Assembly (NCBI GenBank): GCA_016866235.1
Contig: VGMW01000001.1
Span: 737,731 to 801,730 of the forward strand
From: Bacteroidota bacterium
GTDB taxonomy: Bacteria; Bacteroidota; Bacteroidia; Cytophagales; Cyclobacteriaceae
Direction: 5' to 3'
DNA length: 64,000 nucleotides
Both the position numbers and the translations under genes were made by a program. Below, piece by piece: positions 44,080-52,630 of the stretch. Below the pieces are notes generated by a model. The model had not been told where the DNA came from. It made no database searches and saw only the letters and a list, made by a program, of their open reading frames with translations. Numbering within the stretch: position 1 is the stretch's first letter; the number at the start of each line of letters is the position of its first letter.

Positions 44080-44402
44080 CCCAACATGCTTCCGAGATCC
44101 ATGCCCGGGATGTTCGGGATTAAACCTTCGGTTGACTTTTGGAGTACCATTTTGCTTTCCGCTTCGGCCTTCTCCTGTGCGAGGTTCACGGCTGCAACGG
44201 ATAAATCCTGAATAACTTTGATGTCGTTGAGGGAAGGATCAATCTCTAGTCGGATTAATTTCTTTTTTCCATTTACGGTGGCCTTTACCATCCCGGCCCC
44301 TGACTCTGCGGTAACCTGCATCTGATCTAAAGTCTTCTGCGCTTCCTTCATTCGTTCCTGCGCCTCTTTAATCTTTCCCATCATTTTCATCATGTCCATC
44401 AT
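44076..44402 (-). CDS. ybaB: YbaB/EbfC family nucleoid-associated protein
   Basis: A 108-residue protein with the YbaB pattern: Met-rich MMDMMKMMGKIKEAQ start, helical AQKTLDQMQVTAESG, VKATVNGKKKLIRLEIDPSL and LVLQKSTEGL-like C-terminus. The family binds DNA as a dimer. It lacks the usual dnaX/recR neighbours and is instead coupled to a glycosyltransferase. Confidence 0.92.
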   Translation of the reverse strand: MMDMMKMMGKIKEAQERMKEAQKTLDQMQVTAESGAGMVKATVNGKKKLIRLEIDPSLNDIKVIQDLSVAAVNLAQEKAEAESKMVLQKSTEGLIPNIPGMDLGSMLG

Positions 44403-44418
44403 ACGTCAGTGCATTAGG

Positions 44419-46410
44419 TTATTTTTTGTGGATCAGGTTTACGGAGCCTGACTTTTCATAGCGTTTTCCAAGATAGTCTGTGTACACAGCTTTCCAAACG
44501 TAAACACCCTGGTCGGCTGCAATACCTTGTGTGTTCAGTCCATCCCACTCCGGCGGAGCTTCACCTTCCTTGTTTTCACCGGAATACTGAAGAGTGCCCC
44601 AGCGATCAAAGACTTGGAGTTTTTGTGTGCGTATGAAACGACCAAATCCTCTGAAGGTTTTATTGATGGGTAATTTGGTGGTGCCCTTGGCTACAAAAGC
44701 TGTTGGGAATATTAACAATGGTTTGAGGGTGATGGTTACCTCATTTGAAAAACTATCACTGAGCGTAGAGCTTACAGGATTAGCGACAATTCGATAGGTG
44801 ATTTTCTGGTTGATTTGGTCAAAATCTGAATCGATGTAGGTGCTGTCGTTCGGAATGGTTATGGCATCGATGGTTCCTCCGGTTGCGTTTGTTTTTTCAA
44901 TGGTATACGAAGCGATTCCGTTTTCATAGCCTTGATATCGATTCCATTGAAGGGCGATGGTGCTGTCGCTGAGTGCTTTTGCGGTAAGGACTAAAGGCGA
45001 AAACGTTCTACCTGGCGGACTGGTTTTAATGCAAGCATCAACGTAGTTGATGCGGTAGGCCAGATTGAATTCAGTTGAATAATCACTGTCGGTGAAATCT
45101 GTGGTTGGTGATTCGCCCAGCAAATTCAAAGGACCGTTGTTTAAGGAGCGCGAGACGTAATAGGAAAGGGCTGTAAAATTGGTTGGTTGAAGCCAGGTCA
45201 ATGACACCCCTTTGCCATCGGATCCGGTTACGGATGAAAAGTTTTTCAATGCATCTGGAATCGCTGCGGTTTGGGATTTACCTGTTTTGGGTAAGCTGAA
45301 ACTCTTGGAACCATCGGGATAAACTGCTTCGATGGAATATTTATAGTCGGTATTGCAGATGATGGCGGAATCGTCATAGGCCTTTTGATTGGTGCTGGTA
45401 AGGTTAGCATCGTTTCTTATAATGTTGAATGTTGGACTTCCGACGCCAGAAGTATTCCATTTGAGTTGGTTCACATCATCCTTTATGGACAGATCAAAGT
45501 CCAGGCTGCAAATTTTCCCTGTAGGTACACTTGTATTGGTACACGGATCATAGGTTCTTAGTTGCAGACAATAGTATTTTTCTTCCGGGGTTATTTCCGA
45601 GATGAATTCTGCTGTTGTGGCGGATGATGGGCTTAGTAATGTTCTTAATTGCCCGTAAGGGCCATCGTTTCCAATGGCTATATCGAGTTTGTGCTGGGTA
45701 TTTACAGCGGGATCATACGTAAGTTGAAGCGTAGATGCATCGCGTACTTTTAGGTCAATGATGGATGCGTTCGATAACACCGGAACAGCTGTGAACGCTT
45801 TTTGTCTTGCATCACAGTTGTTTGCTGCATTGTTTTTTTTACCCCGCACTGCGATCTGGCGGTTGCCCGGACCAGAGTAATTAAATATCGTAGACGGGTT
45901 GCTGGATGCGGGAATGGAGCGCATGGCATTGAACGTCGAACCGTTAAAATCGAAGTCGACAAAATATTCATCATACGTAACGTCGGTCACTTTTACTTCT
46001 ACGGATGATCCATTGCAGGTGCTTAAGTTGAATTCAGGTTTGAGGTTGGGAAAAATTCGAACAGTAAGAGTGTCAAAATTATTACCTCCGCCTTGTCTGA
46101 TAACCTTGATTTTAAATTTTTCCGGTTTAGTTGGATCCTTTAGGTTATAGGTAAAAAGTATTTTACAGTCTCCATCCACATCAGATTTAAAGTCGGCCGA
46201 ATTACCAAGACCGAAAGGATCTAGGATGGCCTCTAGGCAACCCGACTCACCCGGAACGGGTAGGATTGTAACTTCTATTTTTAATGGATTGCAGCCACTT
46301 TTTTCATTAATAGAAAAATAACCTTTGTTACTAACGTATCCTTGCCCAACTGTAGTAATACTAATCAGTAATAAATAAGTGGTGAGGCTATTCGCTCTTT
46401 TTATGAACAT
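44419..46410 (-). CDS. T9SS type B sorting domain-containing protein (gliding-motility C-terminal domain)
   Basis: A 663-residue exported protein. After a signal peptide (ATG 46410, LLLISITTVGQG) come a PKD/Ig-like region and fibronectin-type-III-like repeats (about 330-555; SVTGSDGKGVSLTWLQP, LSDSTIALQWNRYQG). The last about 90 residues are the CHU_C/type B sorting domain: FPTAFVAKG, FDRWGTLQYSGEN, PPEWDGLNTQG and GVYVWKAVYTD. It is a likely surface-anchored cargo of the T9SS, whose regulator PorX is encoded at 31081. Confidence 0.9.
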   Translation of the reverse strand: MFIKRANSLTTYLLLISITTVGQGYVSNKGYFSINEKSGCNPLKIEVTILPVPGESGCLEAILDPFGLGNSADFKSDVDGDCKILFTYNLKDPTKPEKFKIKVIRQGGGNNFDTLTVRIFPNLKPEFNLSTCNGSSVEVKVTDVTYDEYFVDFDFNGSTFNAMRSIPASSNPSTIFNYSGPGNRQIAVRGKKNNAANNCDARQKAFTAVPVLSNASIIDLKVRDASTLQLTYDPAVNTQHKLDIAIGNDGPYGQLRTLLSPSSATTAEFISEITPEEKYYCLQLRTYDPCTNTSVPTGKICSLDFDLSIKDDVNQLKWNTSGVGSPTFNIIRNDANLTSTNQKAYDDSAIICNTDYKYSIEAVYPDGSKSFSLPKTGKSQTAAIPDALKNFSSVTGSDGKGVSLTWLQPTNFTALSYYVSRSLNNGPLNLLGESPTTDFTDSDYSTEFNLAYRINYVDACIKTSPPGRTFSPLVLTAKALSDSTIALQWNRYQGYENGIASYTIEKTNATGGTIDAITIPNDSTYIDSDFDQINQKITYRIVANPVSSTLSDSFSNEVTITLKPLLIFPTAFVAKGTTKLPINKTFRGFGRFIRTQKLQVFDRWGTLQYSGENKEGEAPPEWDGLNTQGIAADQGVYVWKAVYTDYLGKRYEKSGSVNLIHKK

Positions 46411-46506
46411 TAGAAGGTAATCTCCAAGGGAGTTCATTATCCTAATTGATAAGTGAGAAAAACCTCAGAAAGCTGTTTATTTTTTTGTCCACTTATTAAG
46501 TGAAAG

Positions 46507-46872
46507 TTAATGTTTACGCCTAGTCCTCTCTGCTTCAAGTGCAGTTTGGATGTCAATTTTATTTTTAGGTAAATGGTTTTTAGAAATATCCCAGATGATA
46601 TCGTAATCAACTCCAAAATATTCATGTGAAATCCTATTTCGCAGTCGATACATTTGGTCCCATGGCACATTTGGATACTTGGATTTAATATCTGCAGTTA
46701 GATTTTTTGAAGCCTCACCAATAACCTCAAAATTCCGAATTACAGCATCCACTGTTTTATAATCCTGCTTAAAATTTTTAAAGTCTAAACCGGAAACATA
46801 TTCCTCCACCCGTTTCATGGATTGTAGGATATCCTCCAGGTAAAGGATGGGATCTCTATCTATCGGTTTCAA
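46507..46872 (-). CDS. hepT: HepT-like RNase toxin (DUF86)
   Basis: A 121-residue HEPN protein. The catalytic R-x4-H-x-Y motif is visible as RNRISHEYF, with AVIRNFEVIGEASKNL and WDQMYRLRN typical of DUF86. HepT cleaves RNA until its MntA partner adds AMP to the motif Tyr. Its start overlaps mntA by 4 bases. The region is noticeably more AT-rich than its neighbours, in line with a mobile toxin-antitoxin module. Confidence 0.92.
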   Translation of the reverse strand: MKPIDRDPILYLEDILQSMKRVEEYVSGLDFKNFKQDYKTVDAVIRNFEVIGEASKNLTADIKSKYPNVPWDQMYRLRNRISHEYFGVDYDIIWDISKNHLPKNKIDIQTALEAERTRRKH

Positions 46873-47159
46873 ATGTACCTGACTTGTTTCAGAATATTTT
46901 CTCGGATCCGGTCCTTAAGGGCATTTACCGTTACCATATCAATTCTTAATCCCAATTGATGCTCCAGGTAACGCTCAAGAGTAAAATAATCCCAGCCTAT
47001 GGGTTTTTTGAATTCAACCAGGATATCAAGATCGCTGGTTTCAGTTTGTTTTTCCTCACTAAAAGAGCCAAAATAGCCGATGTTCTTAACATGGAAGTTG
47101 CTTTCCAGCTCAGGTTTTATGCGCTTGAGCTTATTCTCTATTTCTGATCTTGAATACAC
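46869..47159 (-). CDS. mntA: MntA-like minimal nucleotidyltransferase antitoxin
   Basis: A 96-residue nucleotidyltransferase with the GSF-S-x-SDLDILVEF motif (GSx10DxD), the hallmark of MNT antitoxins that AMPylate HepT. The start is GTG 47159. It precedes and overlaps hepT by 4 bases, the usual MNT-HEPN arrangement. Confidence 0.92.
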   Translation of the reverse strand: MYSRSEIENKLKRIKPELESNFHVKNIGYFGSFSEEKQTETSDLDILVEFKKPIGWDYFTLERYLEHQLGLRIDMVTVNALKDRIRENILKQVRYI

Positions 47160-47227
47160 AAGTGCAAATTACTGCATTATCTCTTAAACTATTTGGCAAT
47201 AATGCTCTCAAATCAACCTGAAAGAAT

Positions 47228-48718
47228 TCACCAGTTTAAACTCCTCAAAAATAATTCTGCTTTTACCATATCGTCGTGAAGCACACGATCCGTATTTACG
47301 AACGTAACTTCCTTGCGGAAATTGTGCACCAATTCTTCCAACCGATCAGAGGATCGGGATGGTCTCCTGAATTCCAATGCCTGTGCGGCACACATCAGCT
47401 CCAGTGCTAAAATCATGTAGAGGTTGTCCACCACCTGCTTGGTTCGTGTAGCTGCGTTGGCGCCCATGCTCACATGGTCCTCCTGTCCGTTCGAGGATAC
47501 AATGCTATCCACAGATGCCGGTGTAGCCAGTTGCTTGTTTCGACTAACCATGCCGGCGGCCGTGTATTGCAAAATCATTAGTCCGGAATTAACGCCCGGA
47601 TCTTTCACCAAATAACTTGGTAATCCCCTCATTCCAGAAAGCAGCTGGTAGGTACGCCGTTCAGAAATATTTCCAAGTTCCGCCAACGCGATGGCCAGAA
47701 AATCCATTGCCAATGCCAACGGTTGCCCGTGAAAATTACCTCCTGAAATTATTCGTTCCTGATCCGGAAAAAGATTTGGATTGTCCGTAACGCTATTAAT
47801 CTCTGTCTCTAAAATTCCCTTAACGTAATTTATTGTATCGGCAGTGGCGCCATGTACCTGCGGAATGCAGCGGAAAGAATATGGATCCTGTACGTGTTCT
47901 TTTTTTATTTTTTGTAATGCACTTCCGGATAAAAGTCTGCTGATTTCCTCGGCGACCGCCACTTGTCCGTGGTGCGGCCGTATTCCATGGACCAGGGCAT
48001 CAAATGCATCTCCTCTGCCATCAAATGCTTCCAGTGAAAGTGCGCCTACCACATTGGCCAAATGCAAAAGCTTGAAAGCATGAACAGTGCACCAAACGCC
48101 GTAAGCGCTCATGAATTGAGTGCCGTTGAGTAGCGCCAACCCTTCCTTTGCTTTTAGTCTGATGGGATCCAGACCAGTGACTTTTGGTAGCTCAGTTCCG
48201 GCATAAATATTTCCCTTAAACCGAACCGAGCCCTTGCCAATCAGCGGCAATGATAAATGTGCCAACGGTGCCAGATCACCCGATGCTCCCAGCGAACCGA
48301 ATTCAAAAACAACCGGCAAGGCACCGGAATTAAAAAGATTGATGAGCTGTTCAACGGTCGATACCTGGACACCAGAATGCCCATAGGCGAGGGAACGGAT
48401 TTTTAAAAACAACATCAGCCGAACAATTTCATCACTCACCTCTGGTCCTGAACCGCAGGCATGGGACATCACCAGGTTTTCCTGAAGTTGCTCGAGTTGT
48501 TCTTTATTGATGTGACGGTTGTATAGCGAACCAAATCCGGTATTAATTCCGTAGACTGGCTCTTCCGAGGTATTTAGTTTTTGTTCAAGAAATTTCCTGC
48601 ATACCTCCACCTTTTGTTTCGCTTCGTCACTCAAAACCAATTGAAGGCCAGAAAGGTCGTTGCTGAAGAATTCAAGTGGTAAGGGTGCGGTATCGAGTTG
48701 GTGAATTTTGCCCATCAT
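47228..48718 (-). CDS. hutH: Histidine ammonia-lyase
   Basis: A 496-residue lyase that turns histidine into urocanate and ammonia. The MIO cofactor forms from ASG at 145-147 (GSLGASGDLAPLAH). NTGFGSL, MSHACGSG (histidine-type His, unlike PAL/TAL) and GQEDHVSMG support histidine as substrate. It overlaps the hisS stop by 4 bases (ATGA), so it is translated after HisRS. The other hut genes are not in the window. Confidence 0.92.
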   Translation of the reverse strand: MMGKIHQLDTAPLPLEFFSNDLSGLQLVLSDEAKQKVEVCRKFLEQKLNTSEEPVYGINTGFGSLYNRHINKEQLEQLQENLVMSHACGSGPEVSDEIVRLMLFLKIRSLAYGHSGVQVSTVEQLINLFNSGALPVVFEFGSLGASGDLAPLAHLSLPLIGKGSVRFKGNIYAGTELPKVTGLDPIRLKAKEGLALLNGTQFMSAYGVWCTVHAFKLLHLANVVGALSLEAFDGRGDAFDALVHGIRPHHGQVAVAEEISRLLSGSALQKIKKEHVQDPYSFRCIPQVHGATADTINYVKGILETEINSVTDNPNLFPDQERIISGGNFHGQPLALAMDFLAIALAELGNISERRTYQLLSGMRGLPSYLVKDPGVNSGLMILQYTAAGMVSRNKQLATPASVDSIVSSNGQEDHVSMGANAATRTKQVVDNLYMILALELMCAAQALEFRRPSRSSDRLEELVHNFRKEVTFVNTDRVLHDDMVKAELFLRSLNW

Positions 48719-50076
48719 CCAATGGTTTGAGCGATCAATTCCACGGGCAGCGTTTGCTGCGTTCCGCTTCGAAGATCCTTCAGTGTAAGTTTTCCGCTGG
48801 TCATCTCCTCTTCTCCGACAATAAGAACAAATGGCAGTCCACGGCGGTTGGCGTAGTCCAGTTGTTTTTTGAGTTTGGCTACATCTGGATACACTTCACA
48901 GGCAATACCCGCCGATCTCAATTGGGTGACAAGTCCAAAGGCAAAATCTCTGGTGCGCTCGTCGAAATGACAGATCAGGACACGCGTTCCATAGTGATCA
49001 TCGGTTCCAAAAAGTCCCAATTCCTCCAGCGCATCATAAATTCTGTCAATACCAAAAGAAATTCCAACACCCGATAGTTTCTCTTTCGATCCAAAGGCCA
49101 TGGTAAGGTTATCGTATCGGCCGCCACCACAAACGCTTCCAACCGCCACATTAGAAATGGTCACCTCGAAGATGCAGCCAGTATAATAACTAAGACCTCT
49201 TGCAAGAGATAAATCAAAAACCAAGGATCCAGAGCCCGCGTGATCGCCAAGCAACCGGTAAACTTCTTTTAAGTCATTAATCCCTCTTTTACCTTCATCG
49301 TTAAAAATTTCCTGAAGTTTATTGAACAGGTCGACGGCATTTCCAGGCTTTGCAATGATAAGCTCCATTACTTTTTGCGTCTGCGGCCCTGAAATACCAC
49401 GCTCTGCCAACTCACCCAATACTTTTTCTGTTCCGATTTTATCCAGCTTGTCCAACGCAACAAAAAACTGTCCTTCTTTTCCTTCGGCACCTGCCATGGC
49501 CGCCAAAGCGGAAAGAATGCCACGGTGGTTGATTCGGATTTTAAAATCCTTCACACCCAATTTGGTGAAAGCCAAATGAATCATTTGAACGATCTCCGCT
49601 TCGCAAATCAACGAATCGGTTCCAACAGCATCCGCGTCACATTGATAGAATTCACGGTAGCGACCTTTCTGTGGTCGGTCGGCACGCCACACAGGCTGAA
49701 TCTGATAGCGGCGAAAGGGCATTGCCAATTCGTGCTGATTCATCACAACATATCGCGCAAATGGTACTGTTAAATCGTAGCGAAGACCTTTTTCGGAAAT
49801 AGACGCGCTTACCTTTTTAAAATCACCGTTGGTCAAGGCCTCCTGGTTGGCGTCTTTTAGAAAGTCACCTGAGTTTAAAATGCGAAACAAAAGCTGGTCA
49901 CCTTCTTCCCCGTATTTACCGGTGAGGGTTGACAGGTTTTCCATGGCTGGCGTTTCCAAAGGCTGGAATCCGTAGGTTCTAAAAACCGACCTAATGGTGT
50001 CCAGAAGCTTCAGTCTTCTGTTCATCTGGACCGGACCGAAGTCCCTGGTGCCTTTTGGCAATGTCGGTTTTTCCAT
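48715..50076 (-). CDS. hisS: Histidyl-tRNA synthetase
   Basis: A 453-residue class II synthetase. Motif 1/2 regions and the HisRS signatures LPKGTRDFGP, RYDLTVPFARYV, FYQCDADAVG, RGLSYYTG and GGGRYDNL are present, with an anticodon-binding C-terminus (VLIVGEEEMTSGKLTLKDL). ATG 50076 is chosen; upstream in-frame starts at 50088 and 50178 lie upstream of the predicted transcription start. The gene is divergent from a small basic protein and coupled to hutH. Confidence 0.95.
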   Translation of the reverse strand: MEKPTLPKGTRDFGPVQMNRRLKLLDTIRSVFRTYGFQPLETPAMENLSTLTGKYGEEGDQLLFRILNSGDFLKDANQEALTNGDFKKVSASISEKGLRYDLTVPFARYVVMNQHELAMPFRRYQIQPVWRADRPQKGRYREFYQCDADAVGTDSLICEAEIVQMIHLAFTKLGVKDFKIRINHRGILSALAAMAGAEGKEGQFFVALDKLDKIGTEKVLGELAERGISGPQTQKVMELIIAKPGNAVDLFNKLQEIFNDEGKRGINDLKEVYRLLGDHAGSGSLVFDLSLARGLSYYTGCIFEVTISNVAVGSVCGGGRYDNLTMAFGSKEKLSGVGISFGIDRIYDALEELGLFGTDDHYGTRVLICHFDERTRDFAFGLVTQLRSAGIACEVYPDVAKLKKQLDYANRRGLPFVLIVGEEEMTSGKLTLKDLRSGTQQTLPVELIAQTIG

Positions 50077-50088
50077 AAAAAATGCCAT

Positions 50089-50096
50089 CAAAACTA
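50089..50096 (-). promoter_or_regulatory. -7 promoter element for hisS-hutH
   Basis: The minus strand reads TAGTTTTG, a perfect TAnnTTTG, 12 bases before ATG 50076. This rules against the ATG at 50088 as the main start. Confidence 0.6.
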
Positions 50097-50155
50097 AGGA
50101 ATTGGAAGGAATCTGAGGGGTCGATAATTGGTCGTTAAAAGCCCTTTCAGCCTGA

Positions 50156-50187
50156 TTTGTAATCTTGGCAGGTGCCATTTATCTTCG
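50156..50187 (+). promoter_or_regulatory. Promoter of the 50-residue basic protein gene
   Basis: TTTG (50156-50159), a 20-base spacer and TATCTTCG (50180-50187, one base off consensus) precede ATG 50211 by 23 bases. Confidence 0.65.
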
Positions 50188-50210
50188 CGCCTCATTAAAA
50201 CTGAAAATCC

Positions 50211-50363
50211 ATGTCCGTTACACGCCTCAAGCGCAAAAACCGGAAAGACAAATCCATCGCATCTAAGAGAAGACAAGCGCTGAAGATTCAAAATTTCAAG
50301 CCTGTTCTTAAGGGTGTTGACGTCGAAAAGATCAAAGAGGAATTCAAGGCTAAAAAGGCGTAA
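50211..50363 (+). CDS. Small basic protein (50 residues), function unknown
   Basis: An ORF of 51 codons starts MSVTRLKRKNRKDKSIASKRR and ends EEFKAKKA. About a third of its residues are Lys/Arg, like ribosome- or RNA-binding small proteins. A well-formed promoter precedes it. Similar small basic proteins appear beside housekeeping genes in Cytophagales (from memory), but no function is established. Confidence 0.7.
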   Translation: MSVTRLKRKNRKDKSIASKRRQALKIQNFKPVLKGVDVEKIKEEFKAKKA

Positions 50364-50514
50364 CAGCGACCCTTGTTTGTTTTTCTTCTTTTAAGGACAT
50401 CCTTCTTTAATAGGTTGTCAAAAGCACATTTCATTTCGTATACAGCCTCCATCAAAAAAGTCACCCAGCAAGTGACTTACGAAGTTTCGTATTTTCGTCA
50501 AAAATTTATCCAAG

Positions 50515-51405
50515 ATGTCTGCTAGCCAAAGAAATGTAAAGGTTGGTTTGGTGCAGTCTTCCTGCTCCGCTGATCTCAAAAGCAACTTCGACAAGGCGGT
50601 TCAGGGAATTCGGACCGCGGCCGGTGAGGGTGCTCAGGTAGTTTGTCTTCAGGAATTGTTTCGCTCGCTATACTTCTGCGATGTCGAGAACTACGACAAT
50701 TTTCTAATGGCAGAATCCATTCCGGGGCCTTCAACAGAGGCGCTGGGTAAACTTGCTGCGGAACTAAAGGTGGTTATTGTTGCATCCCTTTTTGAAAAGC
50801 GAGCCAGTGGTGTATACCATAACACGACAGCGGTAATCGATGCCGATGGCACCTATTTGGGTAAGTACAGGAAAATGCACATCCCGGATGATCCATCTTA
50901 CTACGAGAAATTTTATTTCACTCCCGGAGATCTTGGTTACAAAGTTTTCAAAACAACCTATGGAACTATTGGTGTTTTGATTTGCTGGGATCAATGGTAC
51001 CCCGAGGCAGCGCGCATTACTTCCTTAATGGGCGCGGAGGTTTTGTTTTATCCCACCGCCATCGGATGGTCGACTGCCCAGGATGAACAAACGAATCAAG
51101 ACCAGTACGGTGCATGGCAAACCATTCAACGGAGTCATGCAGTAGCCAATGGAATTCCTGTTGTCAGCGTTAACCGTTGTGGCATGGAGCAAAATGGTGC
51201 CATGAAATTTTGGGGTGGTTCATTTGTTGCCAATTCAATGGGACGAGTGATTTATCAGGCGCCTCACGATCGGGAGGAGGTAAAAGTGGTAACCCTCGAC
51301 CTCAATCAGGCCGACAGTACCCGCGTGCATTGGCCTTTCCTGCGTGACCGAAGAATCGATTCCTATCAGCCCGTGTTGAAGCGCTACATCGACGACCAGG
51401 ATTGA
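50515..51405 (+). CDS. aguB: N-carbamoylputrescine amidase
   Basis: A 296-residue nitrilase-superfamily hydrolase converting N-carbamoylputrescine to putrescine. The Glu-Lys-Cys triad is E47 (LQELF), K120 (KYRKMHIP) and C157 (LICWDQWYPE); length and the YHNTTAVIDADG and NRCGMEQ motifs fit AguB. The agmatine deiminase gene follows 12 bases later. A TATTTTCG element at 50490-50497 may be the promoter. Confidence 0.93.
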   Translation: MSASQRNVKVGLVQSSCSADLKSNFDKAVQGIRTAAGEGAQVVCLQELFRSLYFCDVENYDNFLMAESIPGPSTEALGKLAAELKVVIVASLFEKRASGVYHNTTAVIDADGTYLGKYRKMHIPDDPSYYEKFYFTPGDLGYKVFKTTYGTIGVLICWDQWYPEAARITSLMGAEVLFYPTAIGWSTAQDEQTNQDQYGAWQTIQRSHAVANGIPVVSVNRCGMEQNGAMKFWGGSFVANSMGRVIYQAPHDREEVKVVTLDLNQADSTRVHWPFLRDRRIDSYQPVLKRYIDDQD

Positions 51406-51417
51406 GCCTTTCCAGCG

Positions 51418-52512
51418 ATGAGTTCATTTAAATTTTCTTCTGAAGGAGTTCCTGCAGGAAAAACCCCCGCTGAACTTGGATATTTTTTCCCTGCTGAATT
51501 CAGTCTTCACCGTTCAACCTGGTTAAGTTGGCCCCATAAAGAGGCTTCGTGGCCAGGTAAAATTTCTACCATCTTTCCTGTTTACGCTCAATTTATAAAA
51601 GAGGTAGCTGCGGGGGAGGTAGTTAACATCAATGTTGTCGATTCAGCCATGGAATCCTCAGCCAGAGAATGTTTGATCGCCGCCGGTGCTGATGTAAACA
51701 AAATTGTCTTTCACCATCATCCCACCAACGATGCGTGGTGTCGTGACCATGGTCCGGCATTTTTATTGAAATCCGATGCGGCCTCAAAAGAGCTGCCCGG
51801 TAAGGTGGTGGTCGACTGGGGATACAATGCCTGGGGAGGAAAATATCCGCCGTTTGATCTGGATGATGTTATCCCGACGAGCATTGCTAAAAAATCTGGT
51901 CTACCTGTTTTTCATCCAGGAATTGTAATGGAAGGAGGATCGGTGGATTTCAATGGTACTGGAACCGTGCTCACCACAACAGCCTGTTTGTTGAATCCGA
52001 ACAGGAATCCCCATTTGAACCAGGCTGAAATTGAATGGTACCTCAAATCATTTTATGGTGTTCAGCAAGTACTTTGGCTTGGTGATGGAATTGTTGGTGA
52101 CGATACCGACGGGCACGTCGACGATATTACAAGATTCGTGAATGAGGACACGGTGCTTACGGTGGTAGAGCCGGACCGCAACGACGCAAACCATGAGCCG
52201 CTGGATGAAAATCTGAAGGCTTTAAAAAAGATGAAGCTCGTTAACGGCTCTGCTTTAAACATCGTGGAGCTCCCAATGCCCTCCGCAGTGGTTTACGAAG
52301 GTCAGCGATTGCCAGCCAGCTATGCCAACTTTTATATCGCCAACCAATGTGTGGTTGTTCCGACCTTCCGAGACAAAAACGACGATAAAGCACTACGAAT
52401 TATTGAGGGTTGTTTCCCCAGTCGCAAGGTCGTTGGATTGGATTCATGGGATATTATCTGGGGGTTGGGTTCCTTTCATTGTTTAAGTCAGCAGGAACCG
52501 GAGGTCCGATAG
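51418..52512 (+). CDS. aguA: Agmatine deiminase
   Basis: A 364-residue guanidino-modifying enzyme (pentein fold) that converts agmatine to N-carbamoylputrescine. AEFSLHRSTWLSWPH, TNDAWCRDHGP, MEGGSVDFNGTG, DDTDGHVDDITRF and the C-terminal FHCLSQQEP with the nucleophilic Cys are all present. With aguB it makes putrescine from arginine-derived agmatine; the arginine decarboxylase is not here. Confidence 0.95.
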   Translation: MSSFKFSSEGVPAGKTPAELGYFFPAEFSLHRSTWLSWPHKEASWPGKISTIFPVYAQFIKEVAAGEVVNINVVDSAMESSARECLIAAGADVNKIVFHHHPTNDAWCRDHGPAFLLKSDAASKELPGKVVVDWGYNAWGGKYPPFDLDDVIPTSIAKKSGLPVFHPGIVMEGGSVDFNGTGTVLTTTACLLNPNRNPHLNQAEIEWYLKSFYGVQQVLWLGDGIVGDDTDGHVDDITRFVNEDTVLTVVEPDRNDANHEPLDENLKALKKMKLVNGSALNIVELPMPSAVVYEGQRLPASYANFYIANQCVVVPTFRDKNDDKALRIIEGCFPSRKVVGLDSWDIIWGLGSFHCLSQQEPEVR

Positions 52513-52575
52513 AATTTTTGTGGTGGAAATGGGGCATTGAATGCTTTTTTATTCTCGTCTCCGTTTAGCATTTTT

Positions 52576-52619
52576 TTAGGTCGGGATAATCTTTAGATTC
52601 AACCTCCTTTCGGACCTAA
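52576..52619 (+). repeat. Inverted repeat upstream of the oxidoreductase gene
   Basis: TTAGGTC (52576-52582) and GACCTAA (52613-52619) are perfect 7-base inverted arms 30 bases apart, ending 11 bases before ATG 52631. It could be an operator for the uronate locus or an mRNA hairpin; no T-run makes it a terminator. Confidence 0.35.
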
Positions 52620-52630
52620 TTATTTATGCT

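Noticed and set aside
46437-46670. 77-codon frame overlapping hepT
   Set aside because: It overlaps hepT in another frame and lacks any recognisable feature.
50458-50478. Hairpin AAGTCAC/GTGACTT before aguB, with a T-run on the minus strand
   Set aside because: No minus-strand gene ends there, so it has nothing to terminate; on the plus strand no T-run follows.
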